Shown here in pieces: positions 1 through 9,797 of a stretch of 64,000 nt of DNA. A program made the position numbers and the translations under genes. Within the stretch, counting starts at the first letter, position 1; the number at the start of each line of letters is the position of its first letter. Location of the stretch: the NCBI RefSeq assembly GCF_005280735.1, contig NZ_CP040077.1, positions 1,674,001 through 1,738,000 on the forward strand, given 5' to 3'. The stretch comes from Trinickia violacea (GTDB lineage Bacteria; Pseudomonadota; Gammaproteobacteria; Burkholderiales; Burkholderiaceae). The notes under the pieces were generated by a model that did no database searches, was not told the origin of the DNA, and worked only from the letters and a program-made list of their open reading frames with translations.

Positions 1-66
1 GGTGTCCTGCTCATTTACGGCATCTTCGTACGGATCACCGGCGGCGCTGGTGTGAAACTGGGGTAA
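1..66 (+). CDS. ABC transporter permease, C-terminal end (partial)
   Basis: The first 22 codons read in frame to a TAA stop at 64-66 and encode a hydrophobic stretch followed by a short polar tail, as expected for the end of an inner-membrane permease. The gene continues upstream of the window. It lies 4 nt before the next permease gene, so the two probably form the PotB/PotC-type heterodimer of one importer. Only position and composition support this; the residue count is too small for a family match. Confidence 0.6.
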   Translation, partial: GVLLIYGIFVRITGGAGVKLG

Positions 67-70
67 AGGC

Positions 71-907
71 ATGTTCCAATTTCCTGCTTACGCGACTGTC
101 TGGGGACGGGTAGGGCGCGTCTCCTATGTCGTGCTCTCACTGTCGGTACTGCTGTTTCTGGTGTCGCCCATCCTGGTCGTGATGCCACTGTCGTTCAACT
201 CGCAACCGTACTTCACGTATCCGTTGCCCGGGGTGAGCCTGCGCTGGTACCACGAGTTCTTCGACAGCCCGGACTGGATGCTGGCGCTGAAAAACACCCT
301 GATTACGGGCGTTTCAGCTACCGCAATCGCAACGGTTCTTGGCGTGACGGCGTCGTTGGGTTTAACGAGCAGCCGCATCCGCGGCAAAGCGATCATAACG
401 GGCATCCTGATTTCGCCGATGATCGTGCCGCTGATCATTACGGCTGTTGGCGTCTATTTTGCTTTCAGCCCGCTCGGACTCACAAGCAGTCTGCTCGGCC
501 TGATTCTGGCCCACGCTGCACTGGGTGCTCCGTTCGTCGTCGTGACGGTTACCGCGACGCTCGCCGGCTTTAACGAAACGCTTTCCAGAGCAGGACGCAG
601 CTTGGGTGCATCTCCGTTGCGTGTGTTCCTGCAAATCAAGCTTCCGATCATTGCGCCTGGAGTCGTGTCGGGCGCGCTGTTCGCATTCGCAACGTCGTTT
701 GACGAGATTGTCGTCGCGCTTTTCCTGACGGGTCCAGACCAACGCACGATCCCGCGGCAAATGTGGGCGGGAATCCGGGAGCAGTTGAGTCCGACGATTC
801 TCGCGGTCGCAAGCCTGCTGGTTGTGATTTCAACGCTGCTGCTGCTTACGCTCGAGCTTTTGCGCCGTCGAACCGAACGGCTTCGCGGGATCAACCATGC
901 TGCCTGA
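71..907 (+). CDS. PotC/YdcV-type ABC transporter inner-membrane permease
   Basis: The 278-residue product has about six hydrophobic segments (near residues 17-40, 72-95, 105-125, 140-160, 190-215 and 245-268). A cytoplasmic EAA-type loop near residues 168-198 (SRAGRSLGASPL, then IKLPIIAPG) docks the ATPase in this family. It belongs to the spermidine/putrescine-type (BPD_transp_1) permeases. The stop overlaps the start of putA by 11 nt, so transport and catabolism are co-transcribed; the matching periplasmic protein is at 4973. The substrate is not shown by sequence. From context a proline-related betaine, proline or polyamine is likely. Confidence 0.88.
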   Translation: MFQFPAYATVWGRVGRVSYVVLSLSVLLFLVSPILVVMPLSFNSQPYFTYPLPGVSLRWYHEFFDSPDWMLALKNTLITGVSATAIATVLGVTASLGLTSSRIRGKAIITGILISPMIVPLIITAVGVYFAFSPLGLTSSLLGLILAHAALGAPFVVVTVTATLAGFNETLSRAGRSLGASPLRVFLQIKLPIIAPGVVSGALFAFATSFDEIVVALFLTGPDQRTIPRQMWAGIREQLSPTILAVASLLVVISTLLLLTLELLRRRTERLRGINHAA

Positions 908-3900
908 GATCGAAGCCACTCCATCGCCCACTACCGTTCACTCCATCATGCTGTCGAAAATTCAGGAAATGCAGGCGGAAACCACCGATCTCTCGGTTCT
1001 GCGGCAACGTATCAAGGACGCTTCGAATCTGCCGGAAGATGTCGTCGTCGGCGAGCTGATCAATGCGGCTCGCATGGATGCAGACACGCTGTCTCGTGTG
1101 CAGGCGCTGGCGTCGCGCCTTGCCCAAGGCGTTCGGGATACGCGGATCAACGCAGGCGGCGTCGACCTTCTAACCCAGGAGTTTTCTCTCGACAGCCGCG
1201 AGGGTATCGCGCTGATGTGCCTTGCCGAGGCGATGCTCCGCATTCCCGATACGCCGACCCGCAATCAGCTGATCCGCGACAAGATCGTCGATGCTGACTG
1301 GCGTGCGCATATCGGCAAATCGCCGTCGCTGTTCGTGAATGCGACGGCGTGGGGACTTCTGGTCACCGGCAAGCTGCTGAAGCAGCCGGATGAAAGTTCG
1401 CTTGCGGAAGCACTGACGAGCGTCATCCGCAAAGGCGGGGAGTCGGTTGTACGCTCCGGCGTCGCCTATGCGATGCGGCTCCTTGGCAAGCAGTTCGTGA
1501 CGGGCCAGACCATTGAAGAGGCGATTCGCGTTGCGAAATCGCGAGAGGGACAGGGATACCGGTACTCGTACGACATGCTGGGCGAAGCGGCACTCACGGA
1601 GGAAGACGCACGGGCGTACTTCGAGTCGTATCGGCATGCGATCGAGGCGATCGGCAAGGATGCGGCCGCTCGCGGCCCGATCGAAGGTCCTGGCGTGTCC
1701 GTGAAGATATCTGGCCTTCACCCCCGATACGAACTCTCGCAGCGCGAGCGGGTCATCGAGGAGCTCTATCCCCGCCTACTCAGCCTCGCGGAGCTCGCGA
1801 AGAAGTACGGGATCGGGTTTCACCTTGATCAGGAGGAGTCCGCCCGCTTCGACCTGACACTCGAGATGCTAGAACGGCTTTGCCTTGAGCCGTCGCTGAG
1901 AGGCTGGAATGGAATCGGGATTTCCCTTCAGTCCTATCAGAAGCGCGGGCGGTTCGTGGCCGAGTGGCTGATTGCGCTGGCCCGGTCCACGGGGCGGCGC
2001 ATCAATACGCGTCTCGTCAAGGGGGCGTACTGGGATACCGAAATCAAGCTCGCACAGGATTCGGGTAGCGAAGGCTACCCGGTATTCACCCGCAAGGTGC
2101 ACTCGGACGTTAGCTATATCGCCTGCGCGAAGGCGCTGATTGCCGCCCCGGATGCGATTTTCCCGCAGTTCGCGACGCACAACGCATTCACGATCGCTGC
2201 AGTCCATACGTTGGCGGGTGACGGTGAATACGAGTTTCAGTGTCTTCACGGGATGGGCGAAAGCGTGTACGACCAGATCGTCGGCGCTTCGAAGCTGGGC
2301 CGGGCCTGCCGTGTCTACGCCCCCGTCGGTCCACACGCGACTTTGCTCGCGTATCTCGTTCGCCGACTGCTGGAGAACGGTGCTAACTCGTCATTCGTCA
2401 ATCAGGTGGTTGATCCGTCGGTGAGCATCGCCGAGATCGTCGCGAACCCGATGGAGAAAGCCGCGCGTACGCAAGGTCGCATGCACGAAGGTATCCCCAG
2501 CCCGAGAAACGTGCTGCCTGGGCGCATCAACGCCGCATCGCTCGACTTCGCGAGTTCGCCACAGTTCAGGAAAGCGGTCGATGAGCTTCATGGTGGCCGG
2601 ATCAACGTAGTGAAGTCGATCGTTGCCGGGGAGGTTGTGCCCGATTCGGAGACCACCAGCCTGATCTATAGCGCTGCGGATTCGACCCAGGTCATTGGTA
2701 GCATCGACACCTGCCTGCCCGGTGCGATTGATCTTGCGCTTCAGAGGGCGAACGAAGGCTGTACTTCGTGGGGCGGTACAAGCGCTGAGTCGCGTGCCTC
2801 CATCCTCGACGCCGTAGCCGCGAAATTCGAGGAGGGGGCGGCGGCGCTGGGGGCGCTGCTCGTAACGGAAACCGGCGCTACGTTGGCCGAAGCGGCGGAC
2901 GAAGTACGAAGTGCAGTCAATTTGTGTCGCCTCTACGCGTACGAGCTGACAACCGAAAGGCGGCTGCAGACCACAAATCCGCTGGGTGTCGTTGCCTGCA
3001 TTACATCGGCAGCCACGCCGCTGATGTCGCTTGTCGGACAGGTCGCTGCCGCCCTGGCTGTCGGCAATGCGGTGATTGCCAAACCGGCTAGGTGCGGATC
3101 GCTGATTGCCTATGAAGTCGTGTCGACATTCCTGCGTGCGGGTACGCCGCCGACGGCTATCCAGCTTCTGTTAGGCAGTGGGGAGACGGTTGGGCGCGCC
3201 CTGATCGTAGACCGGCGCATTCAGGCTGTGCTGTACGCGGGCTGCAATGCGACCGCTGTAAAGCTCTCGTCGCAGATCGCGGCGCTCGGACGCGCACCGA
3301 AGCTTCTGTTCGCGGTTCGAAGCGTCAATGCAATGATCGTGGACAGCTCCGCGTTGCCGGAACAGGTCATCTTCGATGCGACGGTTTCGGCTTTCAGATC
3401 GGCTGGGCAGGCCGCGTCGTCTCTGCGCATCCTTTGCCTGCAGGATTCCACCGCCGAGAAGACGCTAAAGATGCTCAAAGGCATTCTCAGTGAAAGGAGG
3501 ACCGGGAATCCGCTCGATGTCGCGACCGACATTGGCCCCGTCGCAACTCAGGAGATGAAAGTAGTCGCCGAAGAGTATCTGGAGCGGATGCGACGCGCGG
3601 GCTTTGCGGTCACGCGAGGCAGGAGTACCGAGGAAAGCGAGAACGGCAACTATGTGGCGCCTGCCATCATCGACATGGGAGGGGTGGAAAATCTGGTCTC
3701 GGTCGCGCAGAACGCGACTGGCCCGATCCTGCATGTCGTGCGCTACCGTACGGGCGAGTTCGACAACCTGCTCGAGCGACTCAACGCGACCGGCTGCGGT
3801 GTCCTTGGTCTCCATACGCGGATAAACGAGGTCGCGGGCAAGCTCCTCTCAAAGTCGACCGCAAGCAGCGTGTGCGTGAACCGGGCGATGCACTCGGCTT

Positions 3901-4715
3901 TTGTCGGTATGCAGCCATCGGGAGGCGTGGGCGCGGCCGGTACCGGGCCCATGATGGCGGGGCCTCTCACGTTGCCTGCGCTGACGAAACAGGGGAGCGG
4001 TGAGCTTGCACCGAGCGAAGGACCGTTTGCAGTGGACCATGGGATTAGCAGTGCAAAGTACTTCGAGTTTGCTGTCGAGCGCGACGGCGGACGGTGGGAG
4101 GGGCGCCGCGAGGCATTGGCTAGTGAAAAAGGATTCCGCCGGAAGTGTGTCGACGAACTTTTTGCTTTGTTGGTGACGGCTCCCAACGGCCGCACGAACG
4201 GCGTGAAGATATCCGGAATGCGCGACGCGTTGATACAGCAGATCTCGACATTGGATCCGGTCAGCCTGCCAGCGCTCACCGGCGAGGAAAATACGATCGA
4301 GTTCCTGCCCCGCGGTCGGGTCCTGTGTGCGGCCAGGCAGTTCGATGCGGTGGTGTTTCAAGCCATGATCGCGAGTGCCTTTGGCAATCAGATCGTGCTG
4401 ATGCCGTCAGAGGCAGCCGGAAAGATCAAGCGCGTCCTGGGCGATCGATGCCACATCGCGGATAGCACCAGCATCCAGGAATTGATCGAGCGCGAATCCG
4501 GTTCGGGGCCGGCAGTGATGCTTCTCGCAGCGGGCGAGGGCGCGCCGGCGGATCTGACGAGCGCCTGCCTCGAACGGCGGATTCCCGTGATCGAGTCGGG
4601 CTTCGAAGAAGGATGCGACTTTGCCGCTCTTGTTCGCGAGCGGATCACGACCGTCAACGCCAGCGCGGCCGGCGGAAACACTCAACTAATGGTGATGAGC
4701 GAAGGCGGTTTGTGA
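897..4715 (+). CDS. putA: PutA-like proline dehydrogenase with a degenerate, probably inactive aldehyde dehydrogenase domain
   Basis: The 1272-residue protein has PutA layout without the N-terminal ribbon-helix-helix DNA-binding domain. The FAD-dependent proline dehydrogenase domain (about 160-500) keeps its core motifs (HLDQEES near 309, LVKGAYW near 373, PQFATHNA, FQCLHGMGE, RRLLENGA). The following P5C dehydrogenase domain (about 600-1035) is recognisable (MIVDSSALPEQV, GLHTRI, GTGP) but its catalytic positions are changed. The oxyanion Asn of PWNFP is Ala706, the general-base Glu of AETGG is Ala806 and the nucleophile Cys of GQRCSALR is Ala840; the FGP motif is also lost. A C-terminal ALDH-superfamily-like segment ends the protein. 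It should oxidise proline to P5C but not P5C to glutamate. The frame is intact over 3.8 kb, so this is not simple decay. Confidence 0.9.
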   Translation: MLPEIEATPSPTTVHSIMLSKIQEMQAETTDLSVLRQRIKDASNLPEDVVVGELINAARMDADTLSRVQALASRLAQGVRDTRINAGGVDLLTQEFSLDSREGIALMCLAEAMLRIPDTPTRNQLIRDKIVDADWRAHIGKSPSLFVNATAWGLLVTGKLLKQPDESSLAEALTSVIRKGGESVVRSGVAYAMRLLGKQFVTGQTIEEAIRVAKSREGQGYRYSYDMLGEAALTEEDARAYFESYRHAIEAIGKDAAARGPIEGPGVSVKISGLHPRYELSQRERVIEELYPRLLSLAELAKKYGIGFHLDQEESARFDLTLEMLERLCLEPSLRGWNGIGISLQSYQKRGRFVAEWLIALARSTGRRINTRLVKGAYWDTEIKLAQDSGSEGYPVFTRKVHSDVSYIACAKALIAAPDAIFPQFATHNAFTIAAVHTLAGDGEYEFQCLHGMGESVYDQIVGASKLGRACRVYAPVGPHATLLAYLVRRLLENGANSSFVNQVVDPSVSIAEIVANPMEKAARTQGRMHEGIPSPRNVLPGRINAASLDFASSPQFRKAVDELHGGRINVVKSIVAGEVVPDSETTSLIYSAADSTQVIGSIDTCLPGAIDLALQRANEGCTSWGGTSAESRASILDAVAAKFEEGAAALGALLVTETGATLAEAADEVRSAVNLCRLYAYELTTERRLQTTNPLGVVACITSAATPLMSLVGQVAAALAVGNAVIAKPARCGSLIAYEVVSTFLRAGTPPTAIQLLLGSGETVGRALIVDRRIQAVLYAGCNATAVKLSSQIAALGRAPKLLFAVRSVNAMIVDSSALPEQVIFDATVSAFRSAGQAASSLRILCLQDSTAEKTLKMLKGILSERRTGNPLDVATDIGPVATQEMKVVAEEYLERMRRAGFAVTRGRSTEESENGNYVAPAIIDMGGVENLVSVAQNATGPILHVVRYRTGEFDNLLERLNATGCGVLGLHTRINEVAGKLLSKSTASSVCVNRAMHSAFVGMQPSGGVGAAGTGPMMAGPLTLPALTKQGSGELAPSEGPFAVDHGISSAKYFEFAVERDGGRWEGRREALASEKGFRRKCVDELFALLVTAPNGRTNGVKISGMRDALIQQISTLDPVSLPALTGEENTIEFLPRGRVLCAARQFDAVVFQAMIASAFGNQIVLMPSEAAGKIKRVLGDRCHIADSTSIQELIERESGSGPAVMLLAAGEGAPADLTSACLERRIPVIESGFEEGCDFAALVRERITTVNASAAGGNTQLMVMSEGGL

Positions 4716-4972
4716 TGGCACGGAACATCATTCCGTTCGGCGGCGATGCGGTGTGTTCACCCATAGTCCGGCGCGCCAGGTACTTCGGCACCGCAGGCGG
4801 TAGGCGCACAAGTCGGGTTCGGGCACCACCATGACCGCATGCGCTGTGTCAGTGTCGGAGTATGTGGGCGCAAGGCCAGATATTTCGACGATGCTGTTAG
4901 CAGTCGAGGTTTTCCCTTAACCAGAATGATGGGCGACATTGCGCCATCAGACGACGAGAAGGAATATAGAGC

Positions 4973-6049
4973 ATGAAACTGCACATGAAACTGGCCGCGC
5001 ACTTTGCAGCGCTGGCTGCAATTGGCATGGTGAGCGCTTCGGCTATGGCGGGAGACATCGTGTTTGCAACGTGGGGCGGCTCATACCAGGATTCGCAGGT
5101 ATCCACGGCCGCCAAGCCGTTCTCTGTGAAGGACGGTACGAACGTCAAGACCGACACCTACAACGGCGGCATCGCACAGATCCGCAGCCAGGTCCAGACG
5201 AACAATGTCACCTGGGACGTCGTGGACATGCAACTGGCTGACGCCACAAGGGCCTGCGACGAAGGGCTCCTCGAGAAGATCGATCCCGCGTCGTTGCCCC
5301 CGGGCAAATCGGGTGCGCCGGCCAAGGCGGACTTCCTGCCGGGCGGGGTGACGGACTGCATGGTCGGCAACGTGGCGTGGTCGACCATGATTACCTACAA
5401 CAAGGATGCCTTCAAGAACGGCGAACCCACCAAGATCGCAGACTTCTTCGACCTGAAGCGGTTTCCGGGCAAGCGCGGCCTGAAGAAATCACCGGAAGGT
5501 GCACTCGAATGGGCGTTGCTCGCGGACGGCGTAAAGTCGGCGGATGTGTACAAGGTGCTGTCGACGCCGGAAGGCGTCAACCGGGCGTTCAAGAAGCTGG
5601 ACACGATCAAGTCGTCGATCGTGTGGTGGGAAGCCGGCGCGCAACCGCCTCAGCTCCTGGCGGACCGCGAGGTCACCATGACCAGCGCGTATCCTAACCG
5701 GATCTGGGTCGCGGTCAAGCAGGACAAGAAGCCGTTTGGCTTCCTGTGGGACGGCGAGGTGAAAAATATTGAAGGCCTCGCGATCGTCAAGGGAACCAAG
5801 AACCTGAAAGCCGCGGAGGACTTCGTCAAGTTCTCAACGCAAACCGAGCAGCTCGCGAAGCTCGCCACGGCGACGGCCTTGGGCCCGATGCGGAAATCTT
5901 CGATTGCACTAGTTGATCCTGCCGTTACCCCATATCTCCCCACAAACCCGGCGAATCAGAAGGATGCAGTCGACGTAGACGTGAATTTCTGGGCTGACCA
6001 TTCCGACGATCTTAACCAGAAATTTGCGGTGTGGCTCGGACAAAACTGA
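4973..6049 (+). CDS. PotD-family periplasmic substrate-binding protein
   Basis: The 358-residue protein starts with a classical signal peptide ending near AMA-GD (about residue 26), followed by IVFATWGGSYQDSQ, the typical start of spermidine/putrescine-type (SBP_bac_8) binding proteins. It would deliver substrate to the permeases at 1-907; the order permease, permease, putA, binding protein suggests one unit separated by a 257-nt gap. That gap holds only a short open frame (to 4834) with no recognisable product. The second ATG four codons in is an alternative start. The ligand is unknown; proline, N-methylproline or proline betaine would fit the locus better than a polyamine. Confidence 0.88.
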   Translation: MKLHMKLAAHFAALAAIGMVSASAMAGDIVFATWGGSYQDSQVSTAAKPFSVKDGTNVKTDTYNGGIAQIRSQVQTNNVTWDVVDMQLADATRACDEGLLEKIDPASLPPGKSGAPAKADFLPGGVTDCMVGNVAWSTMITYNKDAFKNGEPTKIADFFDLKRFPGKRGLKKSPEGALEWALLADGVKSADVYKVLSTPEGVNRAFKKLDTIKSSIVWWEAGAQPPQLLADREVTMTSAYPNRIWVAVKQDKKPFGFLWDGEVKNIEGLAIVKGTKNLKAAEDFVKFSTQTEQLAKLATATALGPMRKSSIALVDPAVTPYLPTNPANQKDAVDVDVNFWADHSDDLNQKFAVWLGQN

Positions 6050-6071
6050 CAGGCTGGGTGCACTGTGTTGT

Positions 6072-6097
6072 CTGCCCGTGATTCACTTCACGGGCAG
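6072..6097. terminator. Hairpin after the binding-protein gene
   Basis: CTGCCCGTGA and TCACGGGCAG form a perfect 10-bp stem with a 6-nt loop, 22 nt after the stop of the binding-protein gene. There is no U-tract, so termination is inferred from position and stem only. The rest of the 415-nt gap up to the chemoreceptor turns AT-rich near 6300-6365 and contains a small inverted repeat (CGTGA-ACCAA-TCACG, 6316-6330) that may belong to the receptor promoter. Confidence 0.5.
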
Positions 6098-6464
6098 CAG
6101 AGAGACCAGGTGGACCCTCTTCCTGCCCGTGCGCTATAAGGACGCATCGTCTTTTGGCTCCGGGATAGGGGGAGGGTGTCGCCTGAGGCGTTGGAACATC
6201 TATGGGTATCAGGCTGGTCGTTCTCGAATTCAATTCACAGATCTTTCATCCGTGAGCGATGCTTTGAACTCCGGCGAGGTGAATGCCGGTGAGTGAAGTT
6301 ACAACGAAATAAGATCGTGAACCAATCACGCTTTAAATCATTCGTTTTGCAAAATAAATAACAACGACGCGTGTCGTCTACGGGTTTGCCGCTTTCACAC
6401 CTGCAAGGTACAGAATCTGGCAGGCGGTGGGTCTGATGGTCGACTCATTTCGGGAGTTGCGAAG

Positions 6465-8261
6465 ATGTTACGGACCATCAAGACAAAAATGCTGTGCGCG
6501 ATAGTGAGTATCGTGCTGGCCTCGGTTGCAGTGACCACATTGCTTTCGTATTTTCTGATGAAGAATTTCAACGACGAGGGTACGCAGCGCAATCTCGCGA
6601 GCTTGGTCGACGGGCAGACTATCAGCATTGGGGAGTGGGTCGAGACTCGAGAGCGAATGGTTACGTCATTGAAGACCGCGGCACTCGAGCCTGACCCGCT
6701 AGGTGCCTTTCGTCAGGTGGCGATTGCTGGCAAGCTGACAAACGTGTATGCCGGCTACGCTGACAAGACGTCGAAACTGCTCAATAGCGAGGGCTTGCCG
6801 GCAGGCTACGATCCCACTGCGTCTCCGTGGTACAAGACGGCCGAAGCTACTGGCAAGCCGACAGTGACGGCGCCATACCGGGATCCAGTCACAAAGCAAC
6901 TTGTCGTGTCGTTTCCCGTGCCCATCTTTCAAAACGGGGACCTTCGGGCGGTGGTCTCAGGCGACATCCGCATGAACACGATCGTCGACACGATCCGAAC
7001 GATGAAGCCCACGCCATCGAGTTTTGCCTTCATCGTCGATAGTGCCGGCGAGATTGTTGCCCATCCAGAAGCTGGTTTGATACTCAATCGGGCCGAGAAC
7101 CTTTCCGACTGGCTGACGCCTGAAAATATCAAAGACCTCGTGGGCAAGGCGGAACTGAGGGAAGTGACGATTGGCGGCAAGCGTTTCCTGTTGCGCGGCG
7201 CGGCGGTGCCCAATACAAACTGGATGCTGATTGTCGCGCTCGACGTTGCCGAAGGGAATGCCGGGCTTCATGCGCTTGTTCTCTGGAGCACCGTCGTAGC
7301 CGCGCTCATCACGATATTGTCGCTAGTTGTCGCGGGAGCAGTGGTCAGCCGTAGCTTCGTGCGGCTTTCCCGGGTGCAGGACGCAATGCAGGCTATCGCC
7401 TCGGGCAGTGGGGATCTGACCCAGAGGTTAGCAGAAGACGGTACGGACGAGGTGGGGAAAATTGCAGCATCGTTCAACGTATTCGTCGAAAAAATCCATG
7501 CAATCCTTTCTCAGGTACGAGACGTCAGTCGCTCGGTAGACACGGCGGCGTCCGAGATTGCCTCCGGAAATCGGGATCTTTCGTCGCGAACCGAAATGGC
7601 CTCGGCAAATCTTCAGGAAACCGCGGCGGCGATGGAAGAGGTCGATGCGACGGGCAGGAATGCTGCGGCCTCGGTAGTACAGGCGACGGATGAGGCGAGC
7701 GGGGCCTCCCAGGCGGCCAGAACCGGTCACGACAAGGTCACGATTGCCACTGATACCATGGCCCGGGTCGAGCAATCATCGGAAAGGGTAGGCAATATCA
7801 CGAGCATTATCGAGGGAATCGCCTTTCAGACCAATATCCTCGCGTTGAATGCTGCGGTTGAAGCGGCGCGCGCGGGTGAGCAGGGGCGAGGTTTTGCAGT
7901 GGTTGCGACGGAGGTACGCGGTCTTGCGCAGCGAAGCGCGAGCGCCGCGAAAGAAATCAAGGCTCTGATCGAAGCGACGGTGGAACAGGTCCGGGAGGGA
8001 AGCAGACTCGTGAGGCAGGCGGGCGAATCCATCAATCTCAGCGTGGAGCGCATCGACAGGGTGGCTGCGATCATGAGTGACGTGGCTCGGTCGGCGCGCG
8101 AGCAGTCACACGGTATCGAGGAGATTACCCGCTCCGTGAGCGACCTAGACGAAATGACCCAAAGGAATGCGGCGCTGGTTGAACAGGCCGCGGCTGCGTC
8201 GGCATCGCTGAAGGAACACGCAGCAATCCTGTCTCAGGAGTTGTCAGTCTTTGTGCTCTGA
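6465..8261 (+). CDS. Methyl-accepting chemotaxis protein (Cache-type sensor)
   Basis: The 598-residue transducer has one membrane segment near residues 8-30, a periplasmic region of about 240 residues with Cache-like features (YDPTASPWYK, then APYRDPVTKQLVVSF), a second membrane segment near 272-298, a HAMP region, and a cytoplasmic signalling domain with the conserved hairpin tip (IIEGIAFQTNILALNAAVEA). It ends without a CheR-binding pentapeptide. Placed between the binding protein and the demethylase, it may sense the same amine or amino acid, but this is inference. Confidence 0.93.
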   Translation: MLRTIKTKMLCAIVSIVLASVAVTTLLSYFLMKNFNDEGTQRNLASLVDGQTISIGEWVETRERMVTSLKTAALEPDPLGAFRQVAIAGKLTNVYAGYADKTSKLLNSEGLPAGYDPTASPWYKTAEATGKPTVTAPYRDPVTKQLVVSFPVPIFQNGDLRAVVSGDIRMNTIVDTIRTMKPTPSSFAFIVDSAGEIVAHPEAGLILNRAENLSDWLTPENIKDLVGKAELREVTIGGKRFLLRGAAVPNTNWMLIVALDVAEGNAGLHALVLWSTVVAALITILSLVVAGAVVSRSFVRLSRVQDAMQAIASGSGDLTQRLAEDGTDEVGKIAASFNVFVEKIHAILSQVRDVSRSVDTAASEIASGNRDLSSRTEMASANLQETAAAMEEVDATGRNAAASVVQATDEASGASQAARTGHDKVTIATDTMARVEQSSERVGNITSIIEGIAFQTNILALNAAVEAARAGEQGRGFAVVATEVRGLAQRSASAAKEIKALIEATVEQVREGSRLVRQAGESINLSVERIDRVAAIMSDVARSAREQSHGIEEITRSVSDLDEMTQRNAALVEQAAAASASLKEHAAILSQELSVFVL

Positions 8262-8367
8262 AGAGCACTGCGGTCGGAGATGTTCAATGGAGGGGGCGTT
8301 TGGTGTCCCGCATTGGCTCTATGTTATGAGCACGTGGGCAGAAGGCTGTGAGATGTCTGAATGGCGC

Positions 8368-8393
8368 ACGGGCAGTCCCGGGGGACTGCCCGT
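8368..8393. terminator. Strong bidirectional hairpin between convergent genes
   Basis: ACGGGCAGTCCC and GGGACTGCCCGT form a perfect 12-bp stem around a GG loop, between the convergent chemoreceptor (ends 8261) and Rieske oxygenase (ends 8410). No U-tract flanks it on either side. Position and stem strength suggest a shared terminator. Confidence 0.6.
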
Positions 8394-8409
8394 CATGCTG
8401 GCCGGGGGC

Positions 8410-9669
8410 CTAGATACCTTGTTCTTTCAGGCGAGCCGAGTACCAACGGGTGAACTGATCGAGCGCGGCTTCCGTATATTGCGAGAACGGACCCGGGATA
8501 TAGCCCGGATCTTGGGTCCCGCTATGCGTGTTCTGAACCAGTTCGGCGTCCTGCTGCGTCGTCGCGACCCAGACCTCCGTCAGGGTCTTGAGATCGTAGT
8601 CGACACCCTCGACGGCGTCCTCATGGACAAGCCACTTGGTGCGGACGAGAGTTTTGTCGGGCGCGATCGGAAGGATAAACGCGATCACGGCATGATCGCT
8701 CATGACGTGGGTCCATGCATTGTGCCCCCACATATGAACATCTCCGAGGTCACGTCGCGTGATCGTGCCCAGAAGTTTGGTGGAGGCGACTTTTGTGCTC
8801 ATCGTCTGCGATTCGTTGGCGCCGGCGATCACGAGGCGCTGCGTACGGAAATTCGTGTACACGCTCTCGTCCAGCGACTCGAAAACCGAGCAGATATAGC
8901 CGTCCTTCTCCCAGTTATCCTTGTTCGCGGCATTGCGAGCAACATAGGTGTCATAGGCTGCGAGCGCCTCTTCCCCGAGCCCGTCCGGACAGAAGCCGAA
9001 ATCTTCCGGCAGGAACGAGTTCGTCAGTTCGGGATGCGTGCCTTCGCAGTGATAGCACTCCCGGTTGTTTTCCATCACGAGCTTCCAGTTGCCGTTTTCG
9101 ACGACCTCGAACTCATAGGCAATCTTGGTCCGCTGCAACTCGTACGGAGCGAAGCGGGGCGCCATGACTTCCTCGAGTTTCGCAATGTCGGCGGGGGGTT
9201 CGTCAGCCAGACACACGAAGATATGCGTGCCGACGACCTTTGTGTGGACAGGAATGAGGCTGCGGCAGGAAGGGTCGAAGTCCTTACCCATGTGCGATGC
9301 ATGCAGAAGGCTGCCATCAAGGTCGTATGTCCATTGGTGGTACGGGCAAACCAGCCTGCCGACGGTTGCCTTCCCGGGCTGCTTCATGATCCGCGAGCCG
9401 CGGTGCCGGCACAGATTGCGGTACGCGCGGATGTTCTCGTCGTCGTCGCGCACAATCATGATGGAAGACTTGCCGATGTCCACCGTGGACACATCGCCCG
9501 GCTCGGGTACGTCCGCAGTCACGCCGACCAGAATCCACAGTTTGTTGAAGAAGACATCGAAGTCATTTTCGAAGACGTCTTGACGACCGAAAAGCTCGCC
9601 CGGCAGTCCGCAGCCGGGCTTCCGGCTATCGATCAGTTCGCGGTGGGTCTTGATGGGGATGACAGACAC
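8410..9669 (-). CDS. Rieske non-heme iron oxygenase, GbcA/Stc2-type betaine demethylase
   Basis: The 419-residue protein has a Rieske centre C87-x-H89 ... C108-x2-H111 (CRHRG, CPYHQW) and a mononuclear iron site with H207 and H212 in ENNRECYHCEGTH. The bridging position is Glu204 rather than the usual Asp, as in quaternary-amine oxygenases. Glycine betaine (GbcA) and proline betaine/stachydrine (Stc2) demethylases share this architecture and release formaldehyde. The PutA, proline-racemase-family and formaldehyde dehydrogenase neighbours favour a proline-type betaine, but sequence alone does not separate the two. The GTG start has GGAG 8 nt upstream. The reductase partner is at 16178-17308. 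Confidence 0.88.
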   Translation of the reverse strand: MSVIPIKTHRELIDSRKPGCGLPGELFGRQDVFENDFDVFFNKLWILVGVTADVPEPGDVSTVDIGKSSIMIVRDDDENIRAYRNLCRHRGSRIMKQPGKATVGRLVCPYHQWTYDLDGSLLHASHMGKDFDPSCRSLIPVHTKVVGTHIFVCLADEPPADIAKLEEVMAPRFAPYELQRTKIAYEFEVVENGNWKLVMENNRECYHCEGTHPELTNSFLPEDFGFCPDGLGEEALAAYDTYVARNAANKDNWEKDGYICSVFESLDESVYTNFRTQRLVIAGANESQTMSTKVASTKLLGTITRRDLGDVHMWGHNAWTHVMSDHAVIAFILPIAPDKTLVRTKWLVHEDAVEGVDYDLKTLTEVWVATTQQDAELVQNTHSGTQDPGYIPGPFSQYTEAALDQFTRWYSARLKEQGI

Positions 9670-9782
9670 GGTATGTGCTCCAAATGGCGTTGTTTTCGAC
9701 AGGCGGGCTTCTCATTCGAAGCCGTATTTACAGTATTGAAGTGCAATTTTGAAGCGTCAACGGCCTTTATTCTCCATGTCCT

Positions 9783-9797
9783 ATTACTTGAAGTTAT
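9783..9797. promoter_or_regulatory. LysR-type operator, copy 1
   Basis: ATTACTTGAAGTTAT is a near-perfect 15-bp palindrome of T-N11-A form in the 349-nt divergent region between the Rieske gene and a LysR gene. Copies with 14 of 15 and about 11 of 15 matches lie at 17497 and 10983. The similarity to the third copy extends rightward through TGC-R-AG. Confidence 0.6.
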
